64,000 nt of DNA, taken from positions 1 through 64,000 of the forward strand of contig NZ_JAWUWR010000069.1 of the NCBI RefSeq assembly GCF_034111725.1, given 5' to 3'. The notes beneath the pieces were generated by a model. The model had not been told where the DNA came from. It did no database searches and saw only the letters and a program-made list of their open reading frames with translations. The position numbers and the translations under genes were made by a program. Numbering within the stretch: position 1 is the first letter of the stretch; each line of letters starts with the position of its first letter. Positions 1-8,750 of the stretch are shown piece by piece. Source of the stretch: Thalassolituus sp034111725. GTDB taxonomy: Bacteria > Pseudomonadota > Gammaproteobacteria > Pseudomonadales > Oceanobacteraceae.

Positions 1-578
1 AAAAAGTAGCCCAGCGCTGCTAAAGGTGAAAACCAAAGAACAGCTGTAAATAGACTTACGCGAACGGCTGTAATTATGATTACTCGAGTACGTTGATCTC
101 TTTTATCGTCGTATACAAACGGTGCAATAACTTGCATGCCATGCATAAGAAATTCAACTGCGGGAATATAAGCCCATTCGAGTGCGTTGATAACTTTTTC
201 AATTCTTGGATTTCGATTTAGCCAAGCACGATAATCAAAAATGAGCGGTTCGCAGTTGTCGATATGATGGCGCATATGTTTGTAGCGCATGTCTTCATAA
301 GTACCATAGTTACTACCACAAATAGCATTTAACATGCGCCCTAATAGAGTGTTGTATTCAGTCTTTTTGAAAATACAGTTGTGACCGCAATCGTGCATTA
401 AGTAAGCAGCAATCGTCATGCTATGCGCTAATGCCAGAGTACCTAAAATAAAGAAGAAAATGCTTTCTTGAAATAATGCAATCCATCCGCCGACGTAGGT
501 TACGGCGATGTAGGATATCGCCGCAATGGTAGGCCATAATCCATCAGGATCACGCAATAGAGATTTCATTGATACCAT
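1..578 (-). CDS. Fatty acid desaturase family protein (3' part outside window)
   Basis: Membrane di-iron desaturase that would introduce double bonds into acyl chains. Reading from ATG at 578, the first histidine box HDCGHN is seen near residue 63 and the second, HMRHH, near residue 101, with hydrophobic segments before and after. The third box lies beyond the window edge. The ATG has a GAGGCG-like ribosome site about 9 bases upstream; a second in-frame ATG four codons in is possible. The gene starts 33 bases after the stop of the TIM-barrel gene at 612-1469 on the same strand, so the two are probably co-transcribed. The acyl substrate cannot be read from the fragment. Confidence 0.85.
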   Translation of the reverse strand, partial: MVSMKSLLRDPDGLWPTIAAISYIAVTYVGGWIALFQESIFFFILGTLALAHSMTIAAYLMHDCGHNCIFKKTEYNTLLGRMLNAICGSNYGTYEDMRYKHMRHHIDNCEPLIFDYRAWLNRNPRIEKVINALEWAYIPAVEFLMHGMQVIAPFVYDDKRDQRTRVIIITAVRVSLFTAVLWFSPLAALGYF

Positions 579-611
579 AACTAAGACGCCTCTTTTATTC
601 GTTTACGCTGT

Positions 612-1469
612 TCATCGTGTGTTGTTAGAGCTTGTTGCCCATTGTTCAAAATTATTACGTTGACGATCGCCAATCCAACGATTGACTTCCCATAAGTCGG
701 CCACTGGTGCATTGGTAAAGGGTAAGCAGTGCAAATAGCCGTCGGGGCCGAACTCGGGTGTCATGGTTGTGGTGTCGTAGCCTCTATTTTTCTGTGCTGC
801 CCAAATGGCTTGCCAGCAACGCTCATGAGAAGCGAGAGCCTCTGCGTATTCTGGCGCGGCCGGATGAGGAACTTGTGGGCCTTGATCGTAGCCAACGCGT
901 CCATGCACGTGATGAGCTTGTTGCGCAGCTTGTAATATGATGTCCCATTCGCTATCCATTAAGCGTTCGCACACCACGACCCAGTGGCTAAAGTCGCAAG
1001 TTATGCGCAAGTCTGGTAGTTGTTCGAGGACATCCCGGGTTACCCAAGGATTAAAGAAAGACCGGCCGCGATGGGTTTCGAAACTACAGATCACTTCATT
1101 TTTATCAGCGACTTCTTGTGCGCGTTTGAAAAAATCGATTTGCACAGCTAAAGGCCACGCATCGCAACCGCCCATCACGTTGTAAAAGCGTGGATTGAGT
1201 GATTTTGCGTGTTTAATTTTTCTATCAAGATCGGCTAAGTGCTCTTCGGGTGTTGCGTGGCGATCAGGTACATAACTACCAGCAGTACAAATTTCGCAAA
1301 TGTAGTCGAGCTGATATTCATCCAATGCGTTCGCTAGTTGGTTGAATATATCCGGGTTGATTGATGCTGGTGCTTCAATTCCTTGGAAGCCGGCCTCTTG
1401 AGCCAATAAAGCACCGGATGCAATTGAATCATTGTGTCCCCACAGTGTTTTAAACAAAGAAAATTTCAT
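612..1469 (-). CDS. Sugar phosphate isomerase/epimerase-like TIM barrel protein
   Basis: A 285-residue protein of the xylose-isomerase-like/AP-endonuclease-2 TIM barrel superfamily. Visible features are the N-terminal strand MKFSLFKTLWGHND, a GFQGIEAP strand 2, SFETHRGRSFFNPW in the middle and the C-terminal TPEFGPDGYL, with Glu, His and Asp at the positions that usually bind a divalent metal. The ATG at 1469 is preferred over an in-frame TTG six codons upstream. It leads a likely two-gene operon with the desaturase and is divergent from the winged-helix regulator at 1673. The exact substrate is unknown; superfamily members act on sugars, inosose or hydroxypyruvate. Confidence 0.75.
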   Translation of the reverse strand: MKFSLFKTLWGHNDSIASGALLAQEAGFQGIEAPASINPDIFNQLANALDEYQLDYICEICTAGSYVPDRHATPEEHLADLDRKIKHAKSLNPRFYNVMGGCDAWPLAVQIDFFKRAQEVADKNEVICSFETHRGRSFFNPWVTRDVLEQLPDLRITCDFSHWVVVCERLMDSEWDIILQAAQQAHHVHGRVGYDQGPQVPHPAAPEYAEALASHERCWQAIWAAQKNRGYDTTTMTPEFGPDGYLHCLPFTNAPVADLWEVNRWIGDRQRNNFEQWATSSNNTR

Positions 1470-1672
1470 GCATAAAATCCAAGGCAATTGGCGATAGTGA
1501 TTGATTTAGCAATGTCTATGCCATTAAGTGCAAAGTTGCATATAGTGTAGCTTTGCATGTAAATGTGAGGTTTACTGTTTTAGGAATTGTTCATTAGCTC
1601 TGCTAATATTGCGCCATTGAGGTGCTGGAGGAATTCTAAGTTGCACCATATTTAGTCAGAGGGAATTTATTT

Positions 1673-2038
1673 ATGGGGGCTAGTTTCAGCCAAAGCGCAC
1701 GCACCGAAGCGGCCTTGGCGATTTTAGATATTGATGTCTTTTGGGCGGGTGTGTTTTCTGATATCTCACTGCACGATCTTAACTATTACGATCTTTTCAC
1801 TAAGATGTGGTTAAAGCGTGAATTGGCTCTAACGAAGACAGAACTGTATGAGTTTATGCCCGAGATCAGCCGTAGAACGGCAGTAAAGTATGTTCAACGT
1901 GCCATTGATTTGGGCATGATAATGGAACATGAATCGAGTGCAGACAGACGCGTGCGCCTAGTTGGGCTAACCCCTGACTGCAGAGAAAGAGTAGAGCGGT
2001 TTCTTGATTTTACCTGTAAGCGTTTTAACGCTCGATAA
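1673..2038 (+). CDS. Small MarR-like winged-helix transcriptional regulator
   Basis: A 121-residue protein with a MarR-type winged helix. The recognition region is ELYEFMPEISRRTAVKYVQR, and the wing is DRRVRLVGLT near residues 102-111. It is shorter than typical MarR proteins (140-150 residues), the N-terminal dimerisation helix being brief. ATG follows GAGGG by 7 bases. It is divergent from the isomerase/desaturase pair, so it may control that operon (inference). Its last 14 bases overlap the end of the convergent FMN reductase gene. The ligand is unknown. Confidence 0.65.
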   Translation: MGASFSQSARTEAALAILDIDVFWAGVFSDISLHDLNYYDLFTKMWLKRELALTKTELYEFMPEISRRTAVKYVQRAIDLGMIMEHESSADRRVRLVGLTPDCRERVERFLDFTCKRFNAR

Positions 2039-2555
2039 ACTGAATAAACCCGTCTAGATGTCGTTGCAGACGTTGGCGAGTTTGCTCATCAGTAAGTTGC
2101 ATCTCAGCATTAAACTTCTGATTTATTCCGGCAATCATCATTTCATGGCTGTTATGTAGTTTAGATAGGCAAGCATCGAACACCAGCTTTAAATGCGCTT
2201 GTGCACGAGCGCCTCCAACTGGGCTAACCGCTTGGGTAATAAAAGTGACTGGCTTATCTTTTAAACAAGAATTAAAAGCCGGACGTGACGCCCAATCAAT
2301 CGCGTTTTTAAGTACCGCCGGAATACTATGATTGTATTCTGGGGTGCAGACAATAATGCCGTCTGCGTCTTCGATTTGAGCGATGAGAGCACTCATTGCT
2401 GTGTCATTTATCTCTATGTCGTCGGAATAGAACGGCAAGTTATCAAGCTGTGGTCGCGCGGTTTGGTGAGCAATTAATAGCTCGCTAACGACATCTAATA
2501 AACCAAGGCTGTAACTGTTTTTGCGAAAGCTACCCGACAACAATAGAAATTTCAT
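2025..2555 (-). CDS. NADPH-dependent FMN reductase family protein
   Basis: A 176-residue flavodoxin-like oxidoreductase. The FMN phosphate loop SGSFRKNSYS lies near the N terminus, and the family motif TPEYNHSIPAVLKNAIDW lies near residues 90-107. Proteins of this family reduce quinones, azo compounds, chromate or free flavin with NAD(P)H. ATG at 2555 follows a GGA ribosome site; a TTG four codons upstream is less likely. It begins 18 bases after the Anbu stop codon and is probably the last gene of the Anbu operon, although it is not a standard member of that cluster. It overlaps the convergent regulator gene by 14 bases. Confidence 0.85.
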   Translation of the reverse strand: MKFLLLSGSFRKNSYSLGLLDVVSELLIAHQTARPQLDNLPFYSDDIEINDTAMSALIAQIEDADGIIVCTPEYNHSIPAVLKNAIDWASRPAFNSCLKDKPVTFITQAVSPVGGARAQAHLKLVFDACLSKLHNSHEMMIAGINQKFNAEMQLTDEQTRQRLQRHLDGFIQFIER

Positions 2556-2573
2556 TTTGGATTCCAAGTCTGC

Positions 2574-3287
2574 TTAGAAAAACTCTGGCAGTTCATTAAA
2601 AAGATTCTTCAAGCCATCGGACCAAGCAGTGCGTAGCTTTAGAAAATGCTCGTCATTTTCATCTAAGCGGCGAATGCCAGGGTTGTCGAGAAGATTGGCC
2701 GGATATGAAATCGTATCGAGTGGCATACCTACTGACAGGTTACTGCGTAACGTTGAGTCCATTGAGATCAACGCGCATTGGATGCCTTTGGCTAGCGGAG
2801 TTTCCCAGGTAATAACCCGATCAAGAATCGGCTTGCCATACTTGCTCTCACCAATCTGAAAATATGGTGTGTCTTCAGTCGCTTCAATAAAGTTACCTTG
2901 TGGGTAAACATGAAAAAGACTTGGCTCATCGCCTTTGATTTGACCGCTTACCAATATGTTGCAACCAAAATCGATCCCCTGATTCTGGCCTTCGTCGCGG
3001 CTAATAACGTGGCGAATCGTTCGCCCAATCAGTTCGGCTACTTCAAATAGCGAACTAACATTGAGTATGTGGCGTTCTTCATGCTGAATACCATGACGCA
3101 GGATGTTGATTACGCTTTGCGTACTGGCCAAGTTGCCTGCACATTGCAGAAAAATGACTCGATCACCGGGGATGTCGAATACGCTCAGTTTACGAAAGCT
3201 CGCAATGTGGTCAACGCCCGCATTGGTACGAGAATCTGAGCACAAAACCAAACCTTCTCGAAGTTTGAGCGCAACACAATATGTCAT
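2574..3287 (-). CDS. Anbu, proteasome beta-subunit-like peptidase
   Basis: A 237-residue Ntn-hydrolase of the bacterial proteasome-like Anbu family. Removing the initiator Met exposes Thr1 (MTYCVALK), as expected for a protease without a propeptide. SDSRTNAGVD places Asp17 at the classical second catalytic position, and Lys32 (SFRKL) is close to the Lys33 of HslV and proteasomes. It is the fourth gene of the ATP-grasp, alpha-E, transglutaminase-like, Anbu series, which is the conserved neighbourhood of this family. The cellular substrate and physiological role of Anbu are unresolved; other members assemble into open or helical rings. It starts 32 bases after the transglutaminase-like gene. 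Confidence 0.92.
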   Translation of the reverse strand: MTYCVALKLREGLVLCSDSRTNAGVDHIASFRKLSVFDIPGDRVIFLQCAGNLASTQSVINILRHGIQHEERHILNVSSLFEVAELIGRTIRHVISRDEGQNQGIDFGCNILVSGQIKGDEPSLFHVYPQGNFIEATEDTPYFQIGESKYGKPILDRVITWETPLAKGIQCALISMDSTLRSNLSVGMPLDTISYPANLLDNPGIRRLDENDEHFLKLRTAWSDGLKNLFNELPEFF

Positions 3288-3319
3288 AACTTAGCCTGCT
3301 AGATGATTAGCCGGTATTC

Positions 3320-4105
3320 CTATCCGGTTTTGCGCCTGTTAGGTATCGCAGAAAATGCTTCCGTGCCGTGGCCGGATTTTACACTGCGTAGCGGGCAGGC
3401 GTCGAGATGATCCAATCCCACGGCTAACTTTAGATGACGGCTCGGAGTCGTCAAACCGAGTTGTACGTCGAATGTATGCCAGCCGTCGTCTAACCAAGCT
3501 TCAGCCCACTGATGACTTTTCATCTCTTTCGCGTCTGGACTATACAGGTAGCCGCTGACATAGCGAGCTGGAACACCGGTATAACGGCAGCACGATAGGA
3601 ATACATGAGTGGCAGAGATGCTATCACCCCACAAGTGTGCAAAGGCGTCGGCTGCACTTGAAGGATCCGTGTTCGGGGTCGATTCTTTGCGTAAGCGTGT
3701 TTGCAGATCGTTGATGAGTCCACATAAGCCATCATGTGTGCTGGTAAATTGTGGGCTTGTGGTCATGTAGTCGCGCAAGGCTTTATCTGGTTTGGTCAGA
3801 TCGCTTTGGCGCAGGTACACAAACGGGGATAGTTCGTGATCATCGTCTTCGAGTAAGTCGTCCATAATTTCAATTTCTCCAGAAACGGTTATATCAAAGT
3901 TGCTATGTGGTTCGTCGATGGTGAAAACATGCATGACGTTGCCATATCCATCAGTAATTTCACTGGCGTCTGTCGGCAAGGATAGAGACCAGTTCAAAAC
4001 CTTTTGTCGCCCACTATCGAAAGGGGTGAGTCGTAAATATTGCACGCTGTGGCGTGTACTTTCGTCGAACTCGAAATGTGTCGTGTGTTCAATTGCGAGT
4101 TTCAT
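3320..4105 (-). CDS. Transglutaminase-like protein of the Anbu cluster, catalytic Cys replaced by Ser
   Basis: A 261-residue protein with an N-terminal beta domain (residues 1-80, Bact_transglu_N type) and a transglutaminase core ending in GVPARYVSGYLY. The catalytic His is H198 (KSHQWAEAW) and the Asp is D213 (TFDVQ). Where active relatives carry G-V-C-Q-D, this protein reads G-D-S-I-S, so S162 (codon 3620-3622) replaces the nucleophilic Cys. The fold is clear but classical cysteine chemistry should be lost, unless Ser serves as nucleophile or the protein is a binding scaffold. It sits 13 bases after the alpha-E gene and 32 before Anbu, in one operon. Confidence 0.88.
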   Translation of the reverse strand: MKLAIEHTTHFEFDESTRHSVQYLRLTPFDSGRQKVLNWSLSLPTDASEITDGYGNVMHVFTIDEPHSNFDITVSGEIEIMDDLLEDDDHELSPFVYLRQSDLTKPDKALRDYMTTSPQFTSTHDGLCGLINDLQTRLRKESTPNTDPSSAADAFAHLWGDSISATHVFLSCCRYTGVPARYVSGYLYSPDAKEMKSHQWAEAWLDDGWHTFDVQLGLTTPSRHLKLAVGLDHLDACPLRSVKSGHGTEAFSAIPNRRKTG

Positions 4106-4118
4106 AGGCTTTCTCCGT

Positions 4119-5051
4119 TTATACCGCTTCCATGTAAGCGGTATGAATGCTGTTGGCGATGGTTTCTATGCGTGCGAGAAAATCGGTTAGATAGGAGTGC
4201 AATCCTGTTTCGCGAAAAATATAGTCACTGTCACCAAATTGAATGCGTGCATACTGCACGGCTACTAAGCGTTTGGCGGCTTGCCCTGATTTACCTTCGA
4301 TGTCTTGCAGAATATCGTTGGTGGCTTCTAAGCATGCTCGAATAGATCGTGGTACTTCTGCGCGCAGGATAAGTAGCTGCGCGACTTTTTCTGGGGTTAT
4401 GCGGTCGCCAAAAATATCTTGGTAGGCTTCGTAAGCTCCGAGTGATCGCAGTACGGCGACCCAACGGTAATATTCAAGCGAACCTTCGTCATCTTGTTGG
4501 TTTTCGATTTGATATTTAACGTCGAGAATTCGGGCGGTGTTGTCCGCGCGTTCTAAAAATGTTCCTAAGCGCAGAAAGCGAAAAGCATCGTTACGCAAAC
4601 TGGTGCCATAAACAGCGCCGCGATACAAATGACTGCGTTCTTTTACCCAATCGAAAAAGCGACTGGCATCGCCAACGCTACCGGAGCGCTTCATGGCTTG
4701 AAGCTCAATCCAGGTTGAATTAATGGCTTCCCAGCTTTCGCTACTGATTTTACCGCGCACTGACTTAGCGTTGTCGCGGGCACTATTGATACAGCTAATA
4801 ACGCTACTTGGATTTAATGTGTCTAGTGCGAAAAATTGCAAAATAGTATCGCGATTAACGATGCCGTAGCGTTCCATAAAATCTTCATAGGTGGATGATA
4901 TTTTCAGTGGCGCTATTAATTCTTGTTCGGCAATTTCTTTGTTTGGCATCATGGAAACGGTGAAGCTAACGTCGAGCATGCGTACCGTATTTTCCGCACG
5001 CTCTAAATAGCGTGATAACCAGTAAAGTTCGCTCGCAGTCCGGCTTAGCAT
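4119..5051 (-). CDS. Alpha-E domain protein (COG2307)
   Basis: A 310-residue, almost entirely alpha-helical protein of the alpha-E family. The N-terminal signature is LYWLSRYLERAENTVRMLDV, and a second helical pair contains LGTFLERADNTARILDVKY near residue 165, giving an internal pseudo-repeat. The biochemical role is unknown; it almost always accompanies the circularly permuted ATP-grasp protein, sometimes fused to it. Its start ATG overlaps the end of the ATP-grasp gene by 7 bases, indicating translational coupling and a likely complex (inference). Confidence 0.9.
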   Translation of the reverse strand: MLSRTASELYWLSRYLERAENTVRMLDVSFTVSMMPNKEIAEQELIAPLKISSTYEDFMERYGIVNRDTILQFFALDTLNPSSVISCINSARDNAKSVRGKISSESWEAINSTWIELQAMKRSGSVGDASRFFDWVKERSHLYRGAVYGTSLRNDAFRFLRLGTFLERADNTARILDVKYQIENQQDDEGSLEYYRWVAVLRSLGAYEAYQDIFGDRITPEKVAQLLILRAEVPRSIRACLEATNDILQDIEGKSGQAAKRLVAVQYARIQFGDSDYIFRETGLHSYLTDFLARIETIANSIHTAYMEAV

Positions 5052-6478
5052 AATTCATCCTCCAGAATCCAAGTGTCTTTGGTGCCTCCGCCTTGGGAGG
5101 AGTTAACAACGAGTGAACCTTCTGTTAATGCCACTCGAGTTAATCCTCCTGGTACTAGATGAGTTTCTTTTCCGGTAAGAAGGAAAGGGCGTAGATCTAT
5201 ATGCCGAGGTGCCACTCCTTCATCAACAAATGTAGGACATGACGACAAAGATAAAGTTGGCTGAGATATATAATTGGCCGGATTGCTTTTAAGTTGTGCT
5301 CTAAAGTTTTCGATTTCTTGTTTCGTCGCTTTAGGGCCAATCAACATGCCGTAGCCGCCAGCGCCATGTACTTCTTTTACGACGAGTTTATCTAAATTAT
5401 CGAGCGTATATTTTAAATCATCGGCTTTACGGCATTGGTAGGTTGGTACATTGTTTAGAATGGGTTCTTCGCTGAGATAAAAGCGAATCATATCGGGAAC
5501 AAATGGGTAGATTGATTTATCGTCAGCAACGCCGGTGCCGATAGCATTCGTTAGAACGATATTACCGGCACGATAAACAGATGTTAGCCCAGGAACACCC
5601 AACATAGACCCAGCATTAAAGGTTAGCGGATCTAAAAACGCATCGTCTAAACGTCGATAAATCACGTCAACACGCTGAGGCCCAAGCGTGGTACGCATGT
5701 ATACGAAGCCATTTTTCACGAATAGGTCTTGGCCTTCGACTAATTCCACGCCCATTTGCTGCGCTAAAAAAGCATGCTCAAAATACGCACTGTTGTATCT
5801 ACCGGGCGTTAGAACTACGACGCAGGGATTATCGACTGCAGAACTTTCTCGTAGTGTTTTGAGTAATAATGCTGGGTAGTGTGATACGGGCGCTATGGCG
5901 TGACGACTGAATAACTCGGGAAATAATCGCATCATCATCTTGCGATTTTCCATCATATAAGAAACACCCGATGGCGTTCTTAGGTTGTCTTCTAATACAA
6001 AATAGTCGCCAGCATCATTGCGGATCAAGTCGACCCCGGTGATATGCGCATAGATATTACCGGGTAAATTTAAACCTTGCATACAGGGCTGGAACTGATC
6101 GTTAGCAAATACTTGTTCTGCGGGAATAATGCCTGCGCGAATAATATTTTGATCGTGATAAATGTCGTATAAAAACGCATTGAGTGCGGCTACACGTTGG
6201 CGCATCCCGCGTTCTAACATCGCCCACTCTGATGCTGGAATAATGCGAGGCACTGAATCGAAGGGGATTAGGCGTTCGGTTCCCGCATCTTCACCATAGA
6301 CATTAAAGGTGATACCAACGCGGTGGAAGAGTAAATCGGCTTCTTGTTTTTTCTGTTGTAATTGTTCGGGCGTTATATCGCTCAACCAATCTGCAAAGGC
6401 TTGATAATGGGCGCGACAGTTACCGTCACTGGAAAACATTTCATCGTAGAGGTTTGGGGCAGAATATTGTTGGTGCAT
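5045..6478 (-). CDS. Circularly permuted type 2 ATP-grasp protein (COG2308)
   Basis: A 477-residue ATP-grasp enzyme of the circularly permuted type. Seen are the ADLLFHRVGITFNVYG region, the EDNLRTPSGVSYMMENR motif that carries acidic metal/ATP ligands, VVVLTPGRYNSAYFEHAFLA, and KEVHGAGGYGMLIGP, a Gly-rich phosphate loop near residue 370. Family members are predicted to be amide- or peptide-bond-forming ligases. It is the first gene of the operon running to the FMN reductase. A 255-base gap separates it from the divergent hemH. No substrate is established for this subfamily. Confidence 0.92.
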   Translation of the reverse strand: MHQQYSAPNLYDEMFSSDGNCRAHYQAFADWLSDITPEQLQQKKQEADLLFHRVGITFNVYGEDAGTERLIPFDSVPRIIPASEWAMLERGMRQRVAALNAFLYDIYHDQNIIRAGIIPAEQVFANDQFQPCMQGLNLPGNIYAHITGVDLIRNDAGDYFVLEDNLRTPSGVSYMMENRKMMMRLFPELFSRHAIAPVSHYPALLLKTLRESSAVDNPCVVVLTPGRYNSAYFEHAFLAQQMGVELVEGQDLFVKNGFVYMRTTLGPQRVDVIYRRLDDAFLDPLTFNAGSMLGVPGLTSVYRAGNIVLTNAIGTGVADDKSIYPFVPDMIRFYLSEEPILNNVPTYQCRKADDLKYTLDNLDKLVVKEVHGAGGYGMLIGPKATKQEIENFRAQLKSNPANYISQPTLSLSSCPTFVDEGVAPRHIDLRPFLLTGKETHLVPGGLTRVALTEGSLVVNSSQGGGTKDTWILEDELC

Positions 6479-6733
6479 GATAGTGTCTGCATGATCTCGT
6501 TAGATAGGTTTTGCAATGCATATGCCACTATTCGAATTCGCTAGAATTCTATCGATATTTAAAGATTTACTAAGGATATTGAGCCAGAGCTGTGCAGAGA
6601 TGCACTATTGATGTGAGTTGCGACCTAAAAAAGGGCGGAGTGAACCGAAAGGATTCAAGATGACCTGATCAACAGGTTCGGATAAACTTAGACAAGACTG
6701 ATACAAAAGCTATTTTCTGCAAAGCAGGAGGAA

Positions 6734-7735
6734 ATGTCCGTGAAAAAGCCCCCTTTTGGTGTGTTGCTGGTCAATCTTGGAACGCCGACAGCGCCCACCC
6801 CTAAGGCCGTTAGAGAATACTTAGCGGAATTTTTGGGTGATCGTCGTGTGGTCGACGCTCCGCGTTGGTTATGGTGGTTAGTTTTGCACGGCGTTATTCT
6901 GCGTATTCGTCCTCGTCGCGTTGCCAAGGCCTACGCGAGTGTCTGGCGTGAAGACGGCTCACCGTTGATGTGTATCTCGAAGGATCAGCAAAAAGCGCTG
7001 GCTAAGCATTTGAGTAACGAATACGGACAGGATATTCCAGTGGCGCTAGCCATGACCTATGGAGAGCCCACTATGGAGCAAGCAGGGCAGCAATTGCGTC
7101 AAGCCGGTGCGGAACGCTTAGTTATTTTGCCCTTGTACCCACAGAATTCCTCTTCAACAACGGCGGCAGTGCATGATCGTTATGCCAATGCATTGGGGCC
7201 TTGCCCGCACATTCCGGCATCGCGTTGGATTACCGATTACCATGTATACCCTCTATATATCCAAGCCTTAGCGAATTCGGTGCGCGAGTATTGGCAAGCG
7301 CATGGCCAAGGTGATCGCTTGATGATGTCCTTTCACGGTATTCCTGAGCGGTATGAAAAGAAGGGCGATCCATACCCTAGCCAATGCCGTGCAACTGCGG
7401 CGGCACTGGCGTTAGAGCTAGGCTTAAAAGAAGGCGCTTGGATCTGCAGTTTTCAATCGCGCTTTGGCCGTGAAGAGTGGGTGAAACCTTATACCGATCA
7501 CACCTTGATTGCTTGGGGTAAAGAAGGCGTTGGGCGCGTTGATGTGATTAGCCCAGCGTTTGCGGCGGACTGCTTAGAAACTCTAGAGGAATTAGAGGTC
7601 GAAAACCGTGAAACCTTCATCCACGCCGGTGGTAAAGATTATCACTACATTCCATGCCTAAATGATCGGCCTGATCATATCGCCATGATGGCCGCCTTGG
7701 TAAACGAAAACGCCGCGGGTTGGACGTCGAACTAA
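6734..7735 (+). CDS. hemH: Ferrochelatase
   Basis: A 333-residue ferrochelatase, which inserts Fe2+ into protoporphyrin IX in the last step of protohaem synthesis. Typical family segments are GVLLVNLGTPTAPTPKAVREYL at the N terminus, SFHGIPERYEKKGDPYPSQC with the metal-inserting His (H201), and FQSRFGREEWVKPYT with the second conserved acidic region. The length is normal. The start ATG follows a strong AGGAGG at 6725-6731. It stands alone, divergent from the ATP-grasp operon, and an imperfect hairpin follows at 7744-7775. Confidence 0.97.
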   Translation: MSVKKPPFGVLLVNLGTPTAPTPKAVREYLAEFLGDRRVVDAPRWLWWLVLHGVILRIRPRRVAKAYASVWREDGSPLMCISKDQQKALAKHLSNEYGQDIPVALAMTYGEPTMEQAGQQLRQAGAERLVILPLYPQNSSSTTAAVHDRYANALGPCPHIPASRWITDYHVYPLYIQALANSVREYWQAHGQGDRLMMSFHGIPERYEKKGDPYPSQCRATAAALALELGLKEGAWICSFQSRFGREEWVKPYTDHTLIAWGKEGVGRVDVISPAFAADCLETLEELEVENRETFIHAGGKDYHYIPCLNDRPDHIAMMAALVNENAAGWTSN

Positions 7736-7743
7736 CGCTTGCG

Positions 7744-7775
7744 AGATAGCCGCGTGAATCATTGCGGGGCTATCT
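7744..7775 (+). terminator. Possible hemH terminator hairpin
   Basis: AGATAGCC and GGCTATCT form an 8-bp stem, with part of the loop (GCG/GCG) able to extend it. It lies 9 bases after the hemH stop. The following sequence is TCTCTCC rather than a T run, so termination efficiency is uncertain. Confidence 0.4.
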
Positions 7776-7901
7776 TCTCTCCTAATCTTTCTATTTGAGC
7801 TGATTGAACATCAAATCGTCTGCTTTGGTCATAGCACCCGTTCTATGCGTGTGAAATTATGATCCCCTATTTTTATCAATGATAATCAGCAGGCCTATTT
7901 T

Positions 7902-8732
7902 ATGACTTCAGCCAGCGCTCAGCAGTCACGCATTGAATGCGAGATTCGTGGACACATAGCTTATGTGTATCTTAATCGTCCCGATAAGCTTAACGGCCTA
8001 GATATGGCGATGTTTCATGACATGGTCGCAACAGCAAAAAAACTGCGTAAAAATCGTTCTGTGCGAGCTGTGATTTTGGCTGCTCGCGGAGAGTCATTCT
8101 GTGCTGGCTTAGATTTTAAATCGGTGAGTAAAAGTCCAAGCATGCTGCCTAAGTTGTTTTTACGCTGGCCGTGGCGCAAGCAAAACTTAGCGCAAGAGAT
8201 TGCCCATTGCTGGCGCGACTTACCTGTGCCGGTTATTTCCGTTATTCACGGCAACTGCTTTGGCGGTGGTATGCAGATCATTTTGGCGACGGATTACCGC
8301 ATTGCGACCCCAGATGCCAACCTGTGCATTATGGAAATGAAATGGGGCTTAATCCCTGACATGAGCGGCATGGTAACATTATCGCGTTTAACCCGCGTCG
8401 ATATTGCGCAAGAGCTCACCATGACGGGACGTCAGTTCAGCGCAATTGAAGGTCACGAGTATGGGCTGATCAGTAAGTTAGCCGATGACCCTATGGCAGA
8501 AGCAGAAGCACTGGCGAATACCATCTGCGAAAAATCCCCAGATGCCATTGCTGCAACCAAATATCTATTTAAGAAAACATGGAAGGCCGATACCAACAAA
8601 GCATTGCGCTGGGAACGTTGGGTACAGGGTCGTTTATTAGTGCGCAAAAACAATAGAATAGCTATCGAGAATGGTTTACGAGCGAAAGGGACAGAGCCGA
8701 AGCCGTTTATTGATCGTACGAGTTTTAAGTAA
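7902..8732 (+). CDS. Crotonase/enoyl-CoA hydratase family protein
   Basis: A 276-residue crotonase-fold protein that should bind an acyl-CoA thioester. The oxyanion-hole segments are ARGESFCAGLDFKSV and GNCFGGGMQIILATDYR. EMKWGLIPDMSG has Glu and Asp eight residues apart, as in delta3,5-delta2,4-dienoyl-CoA isomerases (E196/D204 of the mammalian enzyme). The third isomerase residue, an Asp after GGG-V, is Gln here (GGGMQ), so hydratase, isomerase or another reaction cannot be assigned. ATG at 7902 is 166 bases downstream of hemH. It is monocistronic and ends at the convergent phosphatase terminator. Confidence 0.85.
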   Translation: MTSASAQQSRIECEIRGHIAYVYLNRPDKLNGLDMAMFHDMVATAKKLRKNRSVRAVILAARGESFCAGLDFKSVSKSPSMLPKLFLRWPWRKQNLAQEIAHCWRDLPVPVISVIHGNCFGGGMQIILATDYRIATPDANLCIMEMKWGLIPDMSGMVTLSRLTRVDIAQELTMTGRQFSAIEGHEYGLISKLADDPMAEAEALANTICEKSPDAIAATKYLFKKTWKADTNKALRWERWVQGRLLVRKNNRIAIENGLRAKGTEPKPFIDRTSFK

Positions 8733-8750
8733 TTATTTTTTACTGCATCT

